A stretch of DNA of 64,000 nucleotides from Micropterix aruncella (GCA_944548615.1 OX155957.1:4146795-4210794), one strand, 5' to 3'. Shown: positions 1-14,504, counted from the stretch's first letter. Numbers and translations: made by a program. Notes: generated from the sequence alone by a model not told the origin.

Positions 1-179
1 ATAATGTATATAAATAGTCAACGTGGCAAAAAAATATTTTAAAAAATATATTTGTTAGATATAATCAGTTATTCCTGATTTAAAAAATCCATAAATTATT
101 CTGTAGTGTAAAAAGTATTACTGAGTAAAGAAAAAATCTCAAAGCCTTGGTCAAACTATCGCGATAGTAGTCGATTTCA
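1..179. other. AT-rich flank, nothing recognised
   Basis: No coding potential, RNA gene or repeat structure could be supported here. It lies left of the point where similarity to the second duplicated segment becomes visible. Confidence 0.4.
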
Positions 180-618
180 AGCATGTCGATGTATACTGAA
201 TTGAATGCACTGCTAAATTTTGGGGGGATAAGTAGGGTGATCTGCCTCTGGATCCATAGCTCTATTTGCACCATCGGCAAATTTAACCAGTGCAGTAGTG
301 CGATATATCCTGCCTATACGAAACCCGATAGAAATGGGTTAAAATATATGATATATTGGTTTTTTTTACAAATTCTAAAATTGTACAGTAAGATGTATGT
401 TATAAGATTTTCGGACTTTCGGTGATGATGGTAAAACACGGGATTAGGAGATTTAGGGAGAGAAGTAACAAGGCTCGTTTAAAGCAGATTGATAGTAACC
501 AGTTTCGACAGGACAATTTAGGTTATAGGTAAAAAAATAATAAATATAAATTTATATTTGCTTTGCAAATATATACTGAGACCATCGCTTCCAACGGCCT
601 TAGGCTTTATCCAAAAAA
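180..618 (+). repeat. SDR duplicon 1, left part
   Basis: This stretch matches 9948-10378 in the same order, with many point differences. Shared landmarks are an 'actgaatt' block, 'tagctcta', 'atatatcc', 'ggattagga' and 'aggctttatcc'. It is the upstream part of the segment that was copied three times with the short-chain dehydrogenase genes. It stops abruptly at 619-631, where the 3.95-kb retro-insertion begins, and the similarity resumes at 4594. Short ORFs here are not conserved between copies and are probably not genes. Confidence 0.75.
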
Positions 619-631
619 TAGTGTTTACAAT
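619..631. repeat. Left target-site duplication (13 bp)
   Basis: The 13 bases TAGTGTTTACAAT occur here and again at 4581-4593, bracketing the inserted block. Duplicon 2 has a single diverged version of this site near 10380-10392, which represents the empty site. Confidence 0.8.
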
Positions 632-816
632 AAAAATTCGAAACTTAAATTCTAAGTGTCAACGTATTTTAAAATGTTCTCACCTCTAAATAATAATTAA
701 ATAATAAATTTAGTGCATATAGTCCAATTCTACAGTCTGGATTCACTCGCGGTTAACACGGGACGCGTCCCGAAGGATCATATCGGTCTGAGCTGTTCAC
801 TTTAAATATTTGACCA

Positions 817-1590
817 GCTTATCTATGGACAGTCGACCATCGAAAACAAGCGAGCTGTCGTTACTAGCTGGGGGCAGATCGACTTTGATGAAGATATATC
901 GGACTACTTACTGAAGGTGGTGGTGGATTTGAATGACCAGCCGACCTGTCGAAGACTATATGCAAAGACTCTCAGAAGGAGGTTACCGCAAGGTATAACT
1001 GACGATCAATTGTGCGCTGGCAGCTTAGAAGGAGGACGAGACTCTTGTGGAGGCGATAGTGGTGGACCTCTGCAAGTGACGATAGCTGACAACGAATGCC
1101 TCTTCAACATAATCGCCGTTACCAGTATTGGAAATAGCCCTTGCGGAAGTGCCAAGGGACCTGGCATATACACTGCCGTGAAGTCATGTGAAATAAATGG
1201 CGTTTTCGGAGTATGTCTACCGCTGGAAAATTATCCAAAAACTGACGGGGATTTGCCAAAAGGGAAACTATCACAATTTTGTATAATGTCGGAACAAGAG
1301 ACTGTATCAGCATTCAACACAGCCCCATGAGCAACAACACGAGATCATCAGAAAACCAGGATAAATCCAATAATGCATCTTCTACATCACCGCCTACTAC
1401 AACAACTACCAATAAGTCACCGGTCATCTCTACAATAGCTCCAGAAAAACCTCAAACATCACCATAAGCCATAACTACCAATTTTATAAATGACAGTGTG
1501 GAAAAACGAACTAAATCCAAACAAAATAGCTCTGCAATATTGAGTACAAATTTAACAATGACAGCCATTGCTGTGTTGGCGATTAATTAA
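817..1590 (+). pseudogene. Chymotrypsin-like serine protease fragment, broken
   Basis: C-terminal half of a trypsin-family (S1) serine protease. Reading from 817, the residues include a TSWGQ strand, a DLNDQPTC stretch, a QLCAG motif, and CGGDSGGPL, which carries the catalytic serine. Near 1153-1176 comes the C-x(n)-GPGIYT segment that normally precedes the last helix. The catalytic His and Asp regions are missing. The frame is lost around 1180-1200. The expected terminal helix (a SEYVYRW-like run) is in a different frame at about 1203-1283. A third frame then gives a Ser/Thr/Pro-rich mucin-like stretch (about 1320-1466), a stop, and a short hydrophobic end finishing at 1590. A pyrimidine-poor 'gaccag' before 817 could be an old splice acceptor, suggesting a copied genomic exon. 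Insect clip- or snake-type proteases are the closest pattern I recognise. It is not functional. Confidence 0.75.
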
Positions 1591-4593
<3,003 letters not shown>

Positions 4594-4972
4594 GGTTGAA
4601 TAGAAACAGTATCAAAATTGAAGATAGTATCGGGAGGCATAAGAGCATCCGATCTGCAAAATCTGTAATGGAACTTAAAACAAGGTGATGGAAAAAGCAG
4701 AAGCAATTGCAAAATATTATATATAAAACACAGATCGTCCATATAAAATATCTGTATGTTGTACACATCCTACAAACAAAGCACTATTAACAAGAGCAAG
4801 AGACAAAAATAGTATATGTGGTTATTCCACATCACCCATTAGACCAACAACAATTATGTGCCCCTATTTCAGATTATGTTTTGTCGTTAATATCTCATAA
4901 TAGAAACCAGCACCCAAAGTTAGGAGAAAAATTATTGCTAGTTTTTGTTGGCAACGCTGTATTGCATCGACT
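4594..4972 (+). repeat. SDR duplicon 1, middle part upstream of the promoter
   Basis: Matches 10392-10889 in duplicon 2 and, more loosely, parts of 17590-18688 in duplicon 3. Shared marks are the 'aggcataagagcat' and 'aaatat-ctatgttg-acat' blocks and 'ggcaacgctgt' just before the TATA-like box. No gene is supported here. Confidence 0.65.
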
Positions 4973-5092
4973 TATACATACATATAGGCGTTGAATGTAT
5001 ATTCATATTTGTCACAACTAACGGTAGCGCCATCGCTGCAGCACGATTACGCGTTTGGGCAAACGTTGAGATTACACATTATTATATTAAAG
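4973..5092 (+). promoter_or_regulatory. SDR gene 1 core promoter and 5' leader exon
   Basis: A TATA-like TATACATA lies at 4973-4980. The block GTAGCGCCATCGCTG at 5024-5038 is unchanged in the same position in all three gene copies. The leader ends in AAAG before a GT at 5093. In copies 2 and 3 the equivalent box is a cleaner TATATAAG. The transcription start is inferred to lie about 30 bp after the box; no data prove it. Confidence 0.55.
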
Positions 5093-5196
5093 GTAATACA
5101 TGTAATTATTACATTAACTTATTAAATTAAACATAATATATAACACTTATTCACTGTGATGTTTAGTATTACAAGGACGTTTTTAATTGTCTTTAG
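5093..5196 (+). other. SDR gene 1, 5'UTR intron (104 bp)
   Basis: Donor AAAG/GTAATA, acceptor TTGTCTTTAG directly before the ATG. The same arrangement (donor in the leader, AG touching the start codon) occurs in copies 2 and 3, which supports it as a real intron. Confidence 0.65.
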
Positions 5197-5958
5197 ATGG
5201 ACTTCAATGGGAAGGTAGTTTTGATAACCGGAGCCAGCTCAGGAATTGGAGCAGCTACTGCCGTTTATCTAGCCAGTCTTGGAGCCAAGCTAGCGTTGAC
5301 TGGAAGAAACGAAGCCAATCTACAAAAAACAGCTGAAATGTGCAAGAAACAGAAAGGAGCAGAACAGCCCTTCACGGTGGTAGGAGATTTAGCAGTCGAA
5401 AAAGATGTAGAGAAGATTCTCAACGAAACAATCAAGAAATACAGTCGCCTCGATGTTTTAGTGAACAATGCAGGATTTGGAAGAATAGGAAGTTTAGAAA
5501 CGTCCACATTGCAAGACTACGACGATATGTTCCAGACGAACGTACGGGCTGTTTTACAACTGACTAAATTAGCGATGCCTCATCTCATCAAGACCAAAGG
5601 GAATGTCGTTAATGTTTCGAGTGTTGTGTCTTTGAGGGCTGTTACTTCGCTTCCATACGCGATGTCCAAAGCTGCTCTGGATCATTTCACCAAGTGCGTT
5701 GCTTTAGAAGTTGCTCCGAAGCAGGTACGAGTGAATTCGGTGAATCCCGGAGTAGTACCAACTGATTTTCAGAGCAGGTTCAGCGGCGAAGCTGAAGTTA
5801 GTGGAATGTTAAAAAATTTAATTAAACTGCATCCCATTGGGCGCGTTGGTGAACCGGTAGAGATAGCACAATCTATTGCTTTTCTAGCCAGTGATTTAGC
5901 TTCCAATATCACCGGTGTCATTTTGAGTTGCGACGGAGGGTGTGCTATTCATTTTTAA
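5197..5958 (+). CDS. Short-chain dehydrogenase/reductase 1 (FabG-like)
   Basis: Complete 253-residue classical SDR, the usual length for the family. It is expected to be a soluble NAD(P)(H)-dependent oxidoreductase acting on an alcohol or carbonyl group; the substrate cannot be read from sequence. Rossmann glycine motif T-G-A-S-S-G-I-G is at residues 11-18, adenine-pocket Asp at 64 (GDL), NNAG at 90-93. The catalytic tetrad is Asn115, Ser142, Tyr154 and Lys158 (Y-A-M-S-K), with the N-P-G turn at 183-185. Arg37 after the second strand, with no acidic residue there, suggests NADP(H) preference. No signal peptide or membrane segment. The ATG follows a splice acceptor directly and the coding part has no intron. 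It is nearly identical to the genes at 11078 and 18884, so it arose by tandem duplication. Automatic annotation would call it '3-oxoacyl-ACP reductase FabG-like'; that name should not be read as a proven activity. Confidence 0.95.
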   Translation: MDFNGKVVLITGASSGIGAATAVYLASLGAKLALTGRNEANLQKTAEMCKKQKGAEQPFTVVGDLAVEKDVEKILNETIKKYSRLDVLVNNAGFGRIGSLETSTLQDYDDMFQTNVRAVLQLTKLAMPHLIKTKGNVVNVSSVVSLRAVTSLPYAMSKAALDHFTKCVALEVAPKQVRVNSVNPGVVPTDFQSRFSGEAEVSGMLKNLIKLHPIGRVGEPVEIAQSIAFLASDLASNITGVILSCDGGCAIHF

Positions 5959-7075
5959 GCAGCACCTATTAAAGAAACTTTTTCTAAAATCAAACAGAAA
6001 TCTAAAGTTTTATAATGATTGTAATAATTTTATTAGGTATGTGATTAAGATTAAGTAACTGTTCATTAAATTTACGTTGTCAGTTTTTAAGCTGTGAATC
6101 CTGTGGCGGCATTCGAGTTAATCCAATATTAAGAGTTAGAACTCATCAAATTTATATTTCATTATCAATTATTTTCAATTAAATAGATATATAATAATCA
6201 TTTGTGTATTTTACTGCTGTTAAAGAATTTTAAATGTAATATTTAACTGAATGAATCTAAATCTAACCCTTCAAGCTAAAAGTTTTTTTTATCATAGAGA
6301 ATTATTTAATTTGTCATAGATAATTGAGATATGTTTCTCTGATAGCTAATTGTTCTGCCTTCTTATGTTTTGTAGGTTGGAGTCGGAGTAAAAATATTAT
6401 TTTAAATGAGTAAATATTAAAGCAATTCGATACCGTTGTCAGCATTCGTCGAATTTCGTCCACTGGCTACCGACATATAAGCAGCATCAATATATTAGCT
6501 AGATATTCCCTCAGATACAAATAAGTTGGCTCCATACCATTTACTCGTAAAACATGTGACAGAAAGAGCAATAAATTAAACAGTAGGTATGCGAGAGAAT
6601 GGCACGCCAATATTCTTCGCGGCAGCTCTCGCGCCGGAAACGGTCGTCTGTCTGCCAGCGGATTGCGATCAAAATACTACTGGCCGGCTTTCAGTAGGGA
6701 TTTTATAGTGGTCATTTTCGAGCGCGAAATATCTATTTAGGGGATCATATATCGATGATAAGCAGGCGCTTCTGAGCTTATATTTTAAGGTCTGGTAATA
6801 GACACAATCAACTTGCCGTATGATTGATTTTAGCATTATTACAAACGATTTTGTTACAGATTATATAGGGATATGTAGCCAAAGATCGAAGGTACAAAGT
6901 AAATAAAAATATCGCAATATTTTACATATCAGGGGACATCCATCGACGAAATTCATTAAAAATACCTAAAAGACTTTTTTTGTGGGCCCATTGTAACGGC
7001 TATAGACTCATATAATAAATAATCTTTATATTACCTCAAAGTCAAAGAATTTGAGAACACTAAACCAATGACGAC
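5959..7075 (+). repeat. SDR duplicon 1, right part
   Basis: The 3' flank of gene 1 matches 11840-11850 plus 12493-13385 of duplicon 2, for example around 'ttataatgattgt', 'gtaggttggagtcgg', 'cgtcgaatttcgtcca' and 'acaaacgattttgttacaga'. Compared with duplicon 2 it carries ~280 extra, more GC-rich bases (about 6480-6760), inserted here or lost there. No canonical AATAAA is seen close after the stop; ATTAAA occurs near 5968. No gene is supported. Confidence 0.7.
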
Positions 7076-7483
7076 TTTCGAAGTACAAAAAATCGACAAA
7101 ATCTTTTTGGTTTCATTTTAGCAGAGTTTTTATTGTCTTGCTGATAAGTGCCGAAGAATAAATGAGTTCTGACCATTATTTCCAATGCCGTTAGATGGTT
7201 CATCGACTAATAATGACCTAATGCCTTTAATATTTTGTTTGAAAAATTAGTGTACTAACATTATTATTGCCAATTCTATCGTTTTACCTGTATAATTCTG
7301 CATATATCTCATAACATATAGAAGATTAACAAAAAAAACATTACCATTTGAAACTTTATACCTCTATCTAACTATTCGTACATTGTAACTATTAAAACAT
7401 TGTAACAGATAAAAAAATTGAATTCAGTTATGAGAAATATATGTGGATTAAATCACATACTTTTTTAATAGAATCGTATGAGA
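7076..7483. other. AT-rich spacer, nothing recognised
   Basis: No ORF, repeat or RNA signal supported. Similarity to duplicon 2 ends near its left edge. Confidence 0.4.
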
Positions 7484-8022
7484 AATATTTTTAACCGACT
7501 TCAAAAAAAGGAGGAGGCTATCAATTCGTTTGTATTTTTTAAATGTTGGTAACCTCAGATGTCCGTCATTTATGAACCGATTTCAATAAAATTTCTTTTT
7601 ATATTTGAAAAGATGTACTTTCAGATTGGTCCCATTTTAATCAAAATCATGTTCTGATGATGGAATCCATGAGGAATTGAGGGAAATCCTCAAATATTAT
7701 AATATAAATTTGAAAATTTACATTTTGATTCAATTCCGATGGCAATGCATTTTTTACCGTTAGCATGACCTGATTCTACACCCAGGGCTGGCTCCCGACG
7801 AGGGGACTTCTCAACAGTCAAGAGCACTGACACGAAATTTTGTATACACATTCAGTTATGATAGCCGGTTCTAAGTTTCACCAAGACAGGACTGCGGCAA
7901 CAAGGGTTGGCTTCCAACGAGGGAACTCCTCAGCGGTCAACAGCACAGACACGAAATTTTGTATACGCATTCAATTACGATAGTCTGTTCTAAGTTTCAC
8001 CATGACATCTCTGCTGCACTTA
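7484..8022 (+). repeat. Interspersed insect repeat with a 119-bp tandem module
   Basis: It starts with an 'accgacttc...ggaggagg' motif, followed by a 'gaggaattgagggaa' segment, a combination I remember as frequent in lepidopteran genomes. From 7785 it holds two copies (spacing 119) of a module containing 'ggctggctcccgacgagg', 'caacagcac', 'gacacgaaatttt' and 'ttctaagtttcacc'. The same module appears three to four times at 20357-20765. It is non-coding and probably part of a non-autonomous transposable element. Confidence 0.65.
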
Positions 8023-9944
8023 TTAAAAAATAGAGTTGTTTTTTTTTATTTGTCTATTATATTATATGTAAAATATATGTTTTATTTTCCAAATGCTGTC
8101 ACTCGATGATTAAATATATTTTTTTGTTTCTTTCGGAAACATTTTGATCCAACACATTTGGTCGCAAGATTAATCTTTGGGAAATTATACCAAAAGAAAT
8201 ATATATCTCTAGTACATTATATGACAGACCCCGGGTTGCAAATAATATATTTTTTAAATCCTTCCAATTCACCACTTCTAAGGCATAAACCTGTTATTAT
8301 GCGTACCAGAGTGAAAAAAGAACGTTCCTTCTTGACTACAAATCCATTCAAATATCGGGTAAATTATAGTCATCAAATATTAAGAAAATATCAACAGTCA
8401 ATCTGTTATGGATTGCGATTAGACTGTTTATAAAATCATCAAGCAGATTGTAGTGAGTGGAGCTTGTTCCTGAAATCTACACGCGACATAATAGAAGGTC
8501 CACATGAGCATGTAATGATGAGTCAGGAACAGTCACCCAATCGCATTGGGCAGAGCAATCGCTGCTCCAATCATGGCTCGCAGTTCACCCCTAACGGTAA
8601 TCGTTATCGCAGTGAATCTGTTCAGTAAGGCTGTATTCACGATCTTGGCGAAAGACATCTTATCTTGCATCTATTATTTGTGCATCACGAAATCCATTTG
8701 ATGACCAACTCTATGTAATCGTAATTATGTCTATATTCTGTAATAGGATGTTTTGAAGAAACTGGGTATCTTTGTACTTTGGTATTTTGATAAAATACGT
8801 TTACATTATAGCCCTTGGATCGACAACGAACATAATATTGCGGTAAGTAAACATTCAACGGGACATTGTGTGATAACCGGTATTTAGTTTGAATATGTCA
8901 TCCTAAGAAATTGTCAGTTATATTTGTCCAGAAAATTTGCCAACTTTCGTTTCGTTGTTTCATTGTACATACGTTTTCGGATATTTTTTGAATAAATGGT
9001 TACTTTGATATTTTCACTTCCTGAAGAAAAAGTTGCATTAATTCGGTCAGCTACAGGGGTTGTTAGGTATGGAATGCCCGACTCATTTATTTCATCAGCA
9101 TTTCATCCATACCAGAATAACAGAAAAAAGAAAAAAGACTAACAGAAAAAATGTCCTAACCAGTAATAATCATTCTCAAAAACATCTACAAATTAAAATA
9201 AAATATCTAATTTTCATGATGCCAAAAGCCACTAATTTATTTAGGATATCAGTTAGAATACATATAAAAGCCAAATAGATCGCCCCGGCCGCTGCTATAC
9301 TAAGGCAATTTCGCTTGGTTAGTAGATTTTGGGTAAGAAAGTTGTTTTCACAAAGAAATGTTGGTGAAAGTTTTGTTTTATTAGTGTATTTTATTATGTG
9401 CCATTTTCCGTAGTTAAAGACGTATATCGCCTAAAACAAAATAAAAATTGTAGGTACAATATAATAGCCCTAATAAATAAGAAGAAGGTAACCATTTTAT
9501 TTATATTTTATTTACATGTACATTAAAATGCATGAGCAGAATAGGAAATGAATTTACAATTAAGAAAATGCCGTTTTATGCTTCTAAAGTTAGATACCCA
9601 TCTGTCTGAGCCCAGGTTACATAGCGCATACATTAAACGCGAATGTGTATCTTTCTATTATGCTAAGCAAAGTGCAACCGAGCCCGCGTTGCTAGACACC
9701 CCTGTGTTAAGGCGTTAAGGTGCACCACTATTGTTTTGACATAGTGTGAAACAGGGTAAATTTCAGTTGCTATAAAGTAACACCCCCCACATTGCTCTAA
9801 ATTTACAATAGCGGTAGAATTACTTGTTATAATGAAATATACTTGTTTGGATTGTGTTCGATTGTCAGTAAAATCAAAACATGGGAATAACGGAGGTAAT
9901 ATTTAAGTATATCTAAATTTACAATTTTGTTTTATAGCCAGACT
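8023..9944. other. Intergenic, no gene recognised
   Basis: Contains short ORFs (8158-8433, 9060-9278) lacking start context, conserved motifs or composition of real genes. Both read like fragments of old retroelements but no diagnostic motif is visible. No tRNA or other RNA gene was seen. Confidence 0.35.
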
Positions 9945-10889
9945 ACAAGCATGTTTTTGTCGACTGAATTCAATACGCTGCTAAATTCTAGGGGAACAAG
10001 CAAAGCGAGATGCCTCTGAATCCTTAGCTCTAATTGCAACACCGGTAAATTTTACCACTTCAGTGCTATATATCCAGCCTTCGATATCCGACTAAAAGGG
10101 GTTAAGAAGATGTGATATATTAAATAATTTGACGTATTCTAACATTGTTGAGTAAGAATGATGATAATAGGACTTTCAGACTTTTGATATTTCTGGCATA
10201 GCACAGGATTAGGATATTTAGGGAGAGGAGTAACAAAGCTCTTTCCAAGCAGATAAATAGTAACCAGTTGCGGCAGGACAATTTAAGTTATGGGTAATAA
10301 AGCGTATAATTATAGAAATATATTAGCTTGGCAAATCTATACTGAGACCATCGTTTCCCACAGCGTTAGGCTTTATCCAACAAAGTATGTATCCGATGGT
10401 TTCAAAAAAAATAGAAGCAAAATTGAAAAAGTATTTAGAGGCATAAGAGCATTCACTCACTTATATACCTTAAAACAGGTAGAAGGTAAAAAGCATAGCT
10501 TTAGAAACAATAGCAAAAGATTATAATTATACAACTGATCGTCCACACAAAATATCGCTATGTTGGACATATTCTACAAACGCATCACTAATAATAATCC
10601 AAATAATTTAGGGTGGCTTTAATAAGGAGCAGATAAAAAATACACTAAGATTCATCACCATGATTGAACCAACAACAATTATATGTCAAAATATAAAGGT
10701 AATCCGATAATAGAACTAGTTGTTTTATTTGATGATTTGTCGTTAACATTTTATGATAAAAAGAGCAATGTAATTTTAGTGAATAATATTTGTTATGTAG
10801 GTATGTAGGATATCCTCACCAAAAGTTTGGATTTTTTTTCTAATTATAATATAGGATATATTGATTGGCAACGCTGTGTTACATTAACT
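9945..10889 (+). repeat. SDR duplicon 2, upstream part
   Basis: Second copy of the duplicated segment. It is uninterrupted here and therefore the best reference for the ancestral arrangement. It holds the undisturbed version of the retro-insertion target (about 10370-10395). No conserved ORF: the frame at 10290-10526 does not persist in copies 1 and 3. Confidence 0.7.
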
Positions 10890-11001
10890 TATATAAGCTT
10901 TAAAATTTAAATTTATATTTGCCACAACTCACGTAGCGCCATCGCTGCAGCACATTTACATATTTGGGCGAACGTTGAGATAACACATTATTACATTAAG
11001 A
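10890..11001 (+). promoter_or_regulatory. SDR gene 2 core promoter and 5' leader exon
   Basis: TATATAAG at 10890-10897. The conserved GTAGCGCCATCGCTG lies at 10933-10947, 43 bp after the box (51 in copy 1, 41 in copy 3). The leader ends at AAGA before GTGAGT. Confidence 0.6.
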
Positions 11002-11077
11002 GTGAGTATATAACGTATATTAGATAAACATTTACTGACAATTTAAATATTGTAACGGTGTTTTTAATTGGCTATAG
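11002..11077 (+). other. SDR gene 2, 5'UTR intron (76 bp)
   Basis: Strong donor GTGAGT at 11002-11007 and acceptor GGCTATAG ending immediately before the ATG at 11078. Homologous to the introns of the other two copies, though lengths differ (104, 76, 70 bp). Confidence 0.7.
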
Positions 11078-11839
11078 ATGAACTTCAAGGGGAAAGTAGT
11101 CCTGATAACTGGAGCCAGCTCAGGAATTGGAGCAGCTACTGCCGTCTATTTAGCCGGCTTCGGCGCCAAGCTAGCGTTGACTGGAAGAAACGAAGCCAAT
11201 CTACAAAAAACAGCTGAGGAGTGCAAGAAACAGAAAGGATCAGAACAACCCTTCACAGTTGTAGGAGATTTAGCAATCGAAGAAGATGTAGAGAAGATTC
11301 TCAATGAAACAATCAAGAAATACAATCGCCTCGATGTTTTAGTGAACAATGCAGGATTTGGAAGACGAGGAAATTTAGAAACGTGCACATTGCAAGACTA
11401 CGACGAAATGTTCCAGACGAACGTTCGGGCTGTCTTGCAACTGACCAAATTAGCGATGCCTCATCTCATCAAAACCAAAGGGAATGTCGTTAATGTTTCG
11501 AGTGTTGTGTCTTTGAGGGCTGTTACTTCGCTTCCATACGCGATGTCCAAAGCTGCTCTGGATCATTTCACAAAGTGCGTTGCTTTAGAAGTTGCCCCGA
11601 AGCAGGTTCGAGTGAATTCCGTGAATCCTGGAGTAGTACCAACTGATTTTCAGAGCAGATTCAGTGGCGAAGCTAAAGTTAGTGAAATGTTGAAATATTT
11701 CATTAAACTTCATCCCATTGGGCGCGTTGGTGAACCGGTGGAGATAGCACAATCCATTGCATTTCTAGCCAGTGATTTAGCTTCCAATATCACCGGTGTT
11801 ATTTTAAGTTGCGACGGAGGGTTTGCTATTAAATTCTAG
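11078..11839 (+). CDS. Short-chain dehydrogenase/reductase 2 (FabG-like)
   Basis: Intact 253-residue classical SDR with the same cofactor and active-site residues as gene 1: TGASSGIG at 11-18, NNAG at 90-93, Asn115, Ser142, Tyr154, Lys158. It is closest to gene 1, sharing the loop S-S-V-V-S-L-R-A-V-T at 141-150 next to the active site. Differences cluster on the surface, for example around residues 196-209 and at the C-terminus (IKF against IHF). Role as for gene 1: a soluble NAD(P)(H)-dependent alcohol/carbonyl oxidoreductase of unknown substrate. The retained frame, with mainly synonymous and conservative differences, argues that it is still functional. A 638-bp foldback MITE begins 16 bp after the stop codon, so it probably lies in the 3'UTR or truncates it. 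Confidence 0.95.
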   Translation: MNFKGKVVLITGASSGIGAATAVYLAGFGAKLALTGRNEANLQKTAEECKKQKGSEQPFTVVGDLAIEEDVEKILNETIKKYNRLDVLVNNAGFGRRGNLETCTLQDYDEMFQTNVRAVLQLTKLAMPHLIKTKGNVVNVSSVVSLRAVTSLPYAMSKAALDHFTKCVALEVAPKQVRVNSVNPGVVPTDFQSRFSGEAKVSEMLKYFIKLHPIGRVGEPVEIAQSIAFLASDLASNITGVILSCDGGFAIKF

Positions 11840-11854
11840 GCAGCACCTAGTAGT

Positions 11855-12492
11855 TGGGAAGCCAGCGAGAAAAAAGTGCAAGAGTTTTGTAAAAGCTGAT
11901 ACTTTCAGATCTGACAGTATTTTGACCGCAGAATGCCGGGTAGAGACAGCAGTCCAGATTCCGGGACACCTGGCGCTGGCGTACTAGGAAAGGTGTAATT
12001 TTAATTAGTACCCCAAAAGTGTCTTGCAAAAGCTGAAAATTCGTCAGTGGACTAGACTAGTGTAATAAAGATTTCTAAATAATCGTCATACTGCCTAACA
12101 ATTCAACGCGTGGCGTCAGCATTACTCCATACATGTCACAAAAATTAAGTCCCTGCAAATACACCGGTGCGTATTTGTCGGCAACTATTACGCATCGATC
12201 TAATGTGCCGCGCAATATAATGTACTTCATTTTTGTGACATGTATTCATGAATGTAATAATGCTGACGCCACGCAATCTATTGTTAAGCAGTCTGACTAT
12301 TTGTTCTAGCTTTTTCAAAACACGTTATGGGTACTAATTAAAATTACACTTTTCCTAGTACGCCAGCGCTAGGTGTCACGGAGTCTGGCCTGCTGACTCT
12401 ACCCCAGCATTTTATGGCTAAAATACTGTGTGATCAAAAAGTATCAGCTTTTACAAAGATCTTGCACTTTTTTGTCGCTGGCTCTTAGGTCA
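11855..12492. mobile_element. Foldback MITE in the 3' flank of SDR gene 2
   Basis: The two halves are inverted copies of each other over almost the full length. The left arm begins around 'gccagcgag...agtgcaag' and the right arm ends with its reverse complement, meeting near 12170. The arms share blocks such as 'aaaagctgatactttt', 'gtactaggaaa-gtgtaat', 'gtggcgtcagcatta' and 'gacatgta'. TAGT flanks both ends (11851-11854, 12493-12496), a possible 4-bp target duplication. Duplicon 1 lacks the element, so it inserted after the duplication. No transposase. An AATAAA at 12064-12069 could act as a poly(A) signal for gene 2. Confidence 0.8.
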
Positions 12493-13385
12493 TAGTAAGT
12501 ATTCCTATTTTAATACTTAAAGCAATTATTTCAAAAATCAAACAATAATCTAAAATGTTATAATGATTGTGATATTTTTATTAGGTAATCTAATCATTAA
12601 CTGTTAATTAAATTTACTATCTTAGGTTTTAGGCAGTGCCTCTTGTAGTAACATTAGAGCTGAACCAATATTAAGTTAAGAACTAATCAAATTTATATTA
12701 TATTATCAATTATTTTTAATTTGATATATATTATATAATAATCTTCCGTGTATTATACTGCTACTGAACAATTTTAAATGTAATATTTAACCTTATGAAT
12801 AGTGCATCAAGCTAAAAGTTTTGAAACCCTTGCCCTACATTTGTGCCTTTCAATTTGTCATAATTAATTGAGAGAATAACTGCTAGCTAATTGTTCTGCC
12901 CTTTGATATTCTGTAGGTTGGAGTCGGTAGGAAAATATTCTATGAAAATTGTAAATACTAAAAGATTTCGAGACTGCTACCGGCACTCGTCGAATTTCGT
13001 CCATTGGCTACCGATATACTGACAACCGCTTCTGTTATTCTTAAGACTTCTTCTGTTGTTATTCTAAGAATTCTTATTCTTAAGACCCGGTAATAGGCAA
13101 AATCAACTTGCCGTGAGGGTGACATTAGCATTGTTACAAACGATTTTGTTACAGATTGTATAGTGATAGGTAGCCAAAGACCGAAGGTACAAAGTAAATA
13201 AACAATTATATCGCAATATGTTACATGTAACGAGACTTCCATCGACGAAATTCGATAAAAATACTAAAAAGACTTCTTATTTATCTGTATGTTGGTTTAT
13301 TGTAACCGCCATGGAGTCATATAATTATTAATCTTTATTTTACCTCAGAGTCAAAGAATTGGAGAACACAACCGGAAGCCATTCG
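12493..13385 (+). repeat. SDR duplicon 2, right part
   Basis: Continues the match to duplicon 1 (about 5975-7075) after the MITE and ends near 13385. No gene supported; the minus-strand ORF over 12958-13242 is not conserved in duplicon 1. Confidence 0.7.
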
Positions 13386-14504
13386 CAGTTAATTTTTTTT
13401 TTCAATAAATCTTTGTTTACCAATTCAAAAATACCTATGTGCCAATTTTCACGGGGATTGGTTGAACGGTATAGAAGGTGGCTGTAGCGCTATCTGGTGG
13501 CGAATTAAAATAAAGATAATAGCACGAAAATATTATGCGGTCTCAAATATCTATGTATACCAAAATTCATGGCGATCGGTGGAGCGATATAGAAGTTGAT
13601 GTGCTTCAGCGCCATCTAGTGGTAAGTTACGACAAAGCGGATATAAAAACCTTCTCCATGAAAAACATATATGATCCAACTTTCATGGTGATTAGTCAAA
13701 CGGATTCGGCTCGGATAGATATATCAATATCCATTTTTATATTTCACGCTTCGAGTAGCGGCATAATTTCATGGTAGACCGCGGCAATTTAATGGAAATT
13801 CTTGCAATATCGCCGCGCTCGACAAATAGTACTATAACTATGGAACTACTATAGCAATCATAAAAAGAATAACTGTGCATTGATCGCATTGAAATTTCGT
13901 ATATAGAATATTGTATATAGAGAAAGACAAAAAAGTGAAAAAAATCGTCATTTCTAACTTGTATTTGTCTTACGGAAAAATACGGAACCCTATTTAGAAA
14001 TTGTAAATAATATCGTGATCTTTATTACATTTTCTATGGAAGGTAACATTTCGTTTTGCTTATTTAGATACAAAAATATTTAGATATTAGATCATAAAAA
14101 CCAAACAAAAATGATGATTTCTCGAAAAAAAAAATGATGATGTTTGACAATGGAATTTTACCAGAAATATCCGCGAAATGACGCGCGAAATTATTTAAGG
14201 GCCGTCTATTTATCTAGGGTAATAATAAGATATTTGGTATGGATTTTAGAATGCGTTCGAATTCGAAAATAATATTACTGTGCGCTCCGGGAGCAAGCCG
14301 CCAATATTAGTCGTTACGTAGTCAACGGTGTACTGATGTGCAACCAAATTTGGTCGTTACGTAGCTGATAGGGATATGACAAGTAACAAGATAATAGCTA
14401 GATATTGCTAATAAAAATAAGTGAATGTTTCGAGGAGTTTTTCATTAATATATTCATAAACACTACTTCTAACCTAAATTATCTCTTGTATCAATGTTTA
14501 CATA
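13386..14504. other. Intergenic with small dispersed repeats
   Basis: Includes two 'GCGC(C/T)ATCT(A/G)GTGG' blocks (13491 and 13609 areas), matching a dispersed insect repeat. A segment at 13838-13960 recurs at 54888-55045. The repeated phrase 'gtcgttacgtag' occurs at 14312-14370. No gene recognised. Confidence 0.4.

Noticed and set aside
5265..5507. Minus-strand ORFs inside the three SDR genes
   Set aside because: Shadows of the plus-strand coding sequence; their similarity across copies follows from SDR conservation.
13605..13625. A CTCF-like site (GCGCCATCTAGTGG)
   Set aside because: Similar words recur in dispersed insect repeats here (13491, 54248, 54339), so repeat origin is more likely than an insulator site.
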